Below, piece after piece: positions 14,038 through 15,982 of a stretch of 15,982 nucleotides of DNA (positions are counted from its first letter, which is position 1; every line of letters starts with the position of its first letter). The stretch comes from Phycisphaerales bacterium. Lineage in GTDB: Bacteria; Planctomycetota; Phycisphaerae; Tepidisphaerales; Tepidisphaeraceae. A program made the position numbers and the translations under genes. Location of the stretch: positions 7,061-23,042 of the forward strand of contig PMAK01000076.1 of assembly GCA_003153655.1 (NCBI GenBank), given 5' to 3'. The notes under the pieces were generated by a model that was given only the letters and a program-made list of their open reading frames with translations, was not told where the DNA came from and did not search any database.

Positions 14038-15219
14038 ATGAAGATTGTTCACATCATTACTCGTTTGATTATTGGGGGGGCGCAGGAGAATACGTTGCTC
14101 TCTTGTGAGGGGCAGCATGGGCTTGGGCATGATGTGACTTTGATTACAGGGCCGGCGATTGGGCCGGAGGGATCTTTGCTGGAGCGGGCGGAGCGTTTTG
14201 GGTATCGGGTGATTGTGGTGGATGAGATGCGGCGGGCGATTCGGCCGGGGCGGGATTTGGCGTCGTATCGGGCGATGATTGAACTGCTGCGAGAGATTCG
14301 GCCGGATATTGTGCATACGCATTCGAGCAAGGGGGGGATTCTGGGGCGGATGGCGGCGCGGCGGGCGAAGTGTCCGGGTGTGGTGCATACCGTGCATGGA
14401 TTGGCTTTCACGGCTTCCACTAATCCGGGGATTAACTGGGTTTATAAGAGACTGGAGAAATGGGCTGCGCCGATGACGAGCCGGATTGTTTGCGTGGCGG
14501 ATGCGATGCGGGAGCAATCTTTGGCGGCGGGAGTTGGGACGGCGGAGCAGTATGTGACGATTTATAGCGGGATGGAGACGGCGGCGTTTATTCATCCGCC
14601 GATTGCGCGGGAAGAGGTGCGGCGGTCGCTGGGGCTGACGGATGAACATCTGGTTGTCGGGACGATTGCGCGGCTTTTTGATTTGAAGGGGCATGATGAT
14701 TTGCTGGGAATGGCGCCAAAGCTATGCGGGGAGTTTCCGAATCTGCGGTTTCTTTGGGTGGGGGATGGACTACTCCGCGGGAGGTTTGAGGCGGAGATGG
14801 GGCGGATGGGATTGCGGGATCGGTTTGTGCTGAGCGGGATGGTGCCGCCGGGGCGGGTGCCGGAATTGACAGGGGCGATGGATATTCTGGTGCATCCTTC
14901 GCGGCGGGAGGGGCTGGCGCGGGCGCTGCCACAGGCGGGTTTGGCGGGGATTCCGGCGATTACTTATGACATTGATGGGAATCGGGAGGGGGTGCGGGAT
15001 GGGGTGACGGGGATTGTGGTTCGGCCGTTTGATGTGGGGAAATTGCAAGAGGGGATTTGTGGGCTGGCGAAGGATGAATCGTTGCGGAAGAGGATGGGGA
15101 TGGCGGGGAGGGAATTTGCGCTGGGGCGGTTTGATGCGAAGGTTATGGTTGGGGCGCTGGATCGGGTTTATGGGGAAATCCGAAACCAGAAATCAGAATC
15201 CCGAATCAAATCCGAATGA
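14038..15219 (+). CDS. Glycosyltransferase, GT4 family (GT-B fold)
   Basis: Transfers a sugar from a nucleotide-sugar donor to a glycan or lipid acceptor, likely in surface polysaccharide synthesis; specificity is unknown. The N-terminal domain begins MKIVHIITRLIIGGAQENT, the usual GT4 opening with the GGA loop, and continues with RPDIVHTHSSKGGILGRMAA and VHTVHGL. The C-terminal donor domain has VGTIARLFDLKGHDDLL, LRFLWVGDG and ILVHPSRREGLARALPQAG. The last is the E-x7-E region, with Glu at codon 14908-14910 but Gln (14932-14934) in place of the second Glu. Length and order fit the family. ATG 14038 is chosen because GT4 proteins start at MKI; an in-frame ATG at 14023 adds five residues and cannot be excluded. 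The last residues (EIRNQKSESRIKSE) and stop come from a palindromic repeat. Confidence 0.9.
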   Translation: MKIVHIITRLIIGGAQENTLLSCEGQHGLGHDVTLITGPAIGPEGSLLERAERFGYRVIVVDEMRRAIRPGRDLASYRAMIELLREIRPDIVHTHSSKGGILGRMAARRAKCPGVVHTVHGLAFTASTNPGINWVYKRLEKWAAPMTSRIVCVADAMREQSLAAGVGTAEQYVTIYSGMETAAFIHPPIAREEVRRSLGLTDEHLVVGTIARLFDLKGHDDLLGMAPKLCGEFPNLRFLWVGDGLLRGRFEAEMGRMGLRDRFVLSGMVPPGRVPELTGAMDILVHPSRREGLARALPQAGLAGIPAITYDIDGNREGVRDGVTGIVVRPFDVGKLQEGICGLAKDESLRKRMGMAGREFALGRFDAKVMVGALDRVYGEIRNQKSESRIKSE

Positions 15220-15276
15220 GTGAAATCCGAAACGGATGTGGCTCCGTCATTCTGGTTTTCCAGTTTCAGTATTTTC
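15175..15276. repeat. Imperfect palindromic intergenic repeat at a convergent junction, copy 2
   Basis: The left part, 15175-15219, repeats the phrases of copy 1 at 1258 (GAAATCCGAAACCAGAAATC, then AAATCCGAATGA with the stop). The right part, 15246-15276, is an imperfect complement (on the minus strand GAAAATACTGAAACTGGAAA, then CCAGAATGAC). Stop codons of both convergent genes fall inside: TGA 15217-15219 (+) and TGA 15249-15247 (-). It is more diverged than copy 1, with the arms matching in blocks separated by small gaps. Confidence 0.75.
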
Positions 15277-15873
15277 TCGCCATTTGCCGCCGTGGCGGCG
15301 CAATAAGGCGACTACGCCGTGTGTGCCGAGGATTAGCCAGAGGCCGAGAATGCATCGCACGATTGAGCCGGAGTGGTTTTCCCAGATGGCCATGGGAGTT
15401 GTGGTGATGTTGCGGGCGTTATCGAAGGCAATGATGACGGCCTGGGCGACACCTGTGAGGCCCACGGTCAGCAAATAAATCCCAATGCCGATGGTAATGA
15501 TGGATAATAATTCGTCGGGGGCCATGCCGCGGGGCGACGGGCTTAGTTCGTGTCCCCGCGTCATTCGCAGGGCAATGGCGGGCGCTTTGCGCCAGAAATA
15601 CCAGGCGATTAACAGCCAGACGATACCGGGCAGAAATTCCACCAGGAGTACGGGCCATTGCGAGGAAGTTACCCCGAAACGTCGCTCTGTGGATAGATAT
15701 CCGACAAAAGACGCGACGAATGATGTGGCGGATTCGAGACCCCAGGCCAACATCCAGAGGGATAGGATGCGGCACCATACGACGGCGAAAGTCGGGGCCA
15801 TCGTTGGCGTTGCGTATCCGATTACTGGCGGTTTGACGGGTATTCCATCGCCGTTGGTTTGAATCTGGGACAT
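15247..15873 (-). CDS. Hypothetical integral membrane protein
   Basis: A 208-residue protein I do not recognise. Four to five hydrophobic segments are visible: about 28-48, 50-62 (short), 74-94 (VLLVEFLPGIVWLLIAWYF), 122-150 (LLSIITIGIGIYLLTVGLTG) and 170-192 (SIVRCILGLWLILGTHGVVALL). A cytoplasm-like polar loop with ALRMTRGHELSPSPRG lies in the middle. No catalytic motif is evident. It converges on the GT4 gene, is divergent from the LmbE-like gene, and its tail (ENTETGKPE) and stop lie in a palindromic repeat. The ATG at 15873 is supported by a good promoter whose -10 ends 8 nt upstream. Confidence 0.7.
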   Translation of the reverse strand: MSQIQTNGDGIPVKPPVIGYATPTMAPTFAVVWCRILSLWMLAWGLESATSFVASFVGYLSTERRFGVTSSQWPVLLVEFLPGIVWLLIAWYFWRKAPAIALRMTRGHELSPSPRGMAPDELLSIITIGIGIYLLTVGLTGVAQAVIIAFDNARNITTTPMAIWENHSGSIVRCILGLWLILGTHGVVALLRRHGGKWRENTETGKPE

Positions 15874-15881
15874 GATCTGGA

Positions 15882-15910
15882 ATTATCGCACTGAGCGAGG
15901 GTTGCCACAA
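15882..15910 (-). promoter_or_regulatory. Promoter of the membrane-protein gene
   Basis: On the minus strand TTGTGG (15910-15905, 3 of 6) and GATAAT (15887-15882, 5 of 6) are separated by 17 nt. The -10 ends 8 nt before ATG 15873, so transcription would begin essentially at the start codon. No Shine-Dalgarno. Confidence 0.5.
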
Positions 15911-15936
15911 TATGGCGATCGGTTTTGGGGTTCGGT

Positions 15937-15942
15937 TACAAT
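15937..15942 (+). promoter_or_regulatory. -10 element of the LmbE-like gene
   Basis: TACAAT (5 of 6 to TATAAT) ends 6 nt before ATG 15949. No recognisable -35. A run of G's (GGGGG) touches the ATG, too close to act as a normal Shine-Dalgarno. This is the clearest leaderless arrangement in the window. Confidence 0.45.
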
Positions 15943-15948
15943 CGGGGG

Positions 15949-15982
15949 ATGGGATCATTTCTTGTCATCGGGCCGCATCCGG
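15949..15982 (+). CDS. Start of a LmbE/PIG-L-type deacetylase (partial, cut by the right edge)
   Basis: Only eleven codons are present: MGSFLVIGPHP. A hydrophobic beta-strand followed by G-P-H-P at this distance from the start is the opening of LmbE/PIG-L family zinc deacetylases, whose first zinc site is the PHPDD motif. Members remove N-acetyl groups from N-acetylglucosaminyl conjugates. The assignment rests on this short motif alone. The start is supported by a TACAAT box 6 nt upstream. Confidence 0.5.
   Translation, partial: MGSFLVIGPHP

Noticed and set aside
14038..15982. A bacillithiol/mycothiol-type pathway from the GT4 gene plus the LmbE-like gene
   Set aside because: Only eleven residues of the deacetylase are visible, the genes are separated by a convergent membrane-protein gene, and the GT4 N terminus does not look like BshA.

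Overview
The window looks like chromosomal DNA from a moderately GC-rich bacterium, most likely a planctomycete (possibly Phycisphaerae-like). I infer this from three things: a very large exported TPR/PQQ-propeller protein, the protein-family mix, and dispersed 'K-x-E-I-R-N' palindromic repeats at gene ends. No rRNA, tRNA, CRISPR array, phage gene or transposase was seen. The taxonomic call is inference.

Layout, left to right. (1) At 173-1309 (+) is a cytoplasmic serine-hydrolase of the beta-lactamase fold. It converges on a four-gene minus-strand operon spanning 6049 down to 1333: precorrin-2 dehydrogenase/siroheme synthase N-domain, HemX/CcsA-like membrane protein, glutamyl-tRNA reductase (hemA), and a GT-C type multi-pass glycosyltransferase. 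These genes overlap by 4 nt or lie 6 nt apart, so tetrapyrrole synthesis is coupled to an unrelated-looking envelope gene. (2) At 6153-6761 (+) is a type II toxin-antitoxin module. The BrnT-like toxin carries a frameshift and the ribbon-helix-helix antitoxin is intact. (3) At 6841-8282 (+) a DUF488 protein is translationally coupled to 5'-methylthioadenosine phosphorylase. (4) At 8341-13020 (+) is a 1559-residue secreted protein built as TPR, beta-propeller, TPR, beta-propeller. (5) At 13116-13843 (+) a NifU-like Fe-S scaffold domain overlaps tadA. (6) After an inverted-repeat element come a GT4 glycosyltransferase (+), a convergent small membrane protein (-), and the first codons of a LmbE/PIG-L-type deacetylase cut by the right edge.

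Three genome-style features stand out. Nearly every transcription-unit-leading gene has a -10-like hexamer only 5-14 nt before its start codon and no Shine-Dalgarno, which suggests (near-)leaderless initiation. Downstream genes usually start in an ATGA or GTGA overlap. At both convergent junctions an imperfect palindromic repeat supplies the last codons and stop codons of both genes, giving unrelated proteins similar tails.

Plus-strand genes prefer G/T at third positions and minus-strand genes prefer C/A, consistent with a keto-rich (probably leading) plus strand. The large propeller gene and the NifU gene deviate from this. I see no convincing complete novel system. The best candidates for follow-up are the palindromic tail-donating repeats, the leaderless promoter pattern and the broken toxin.
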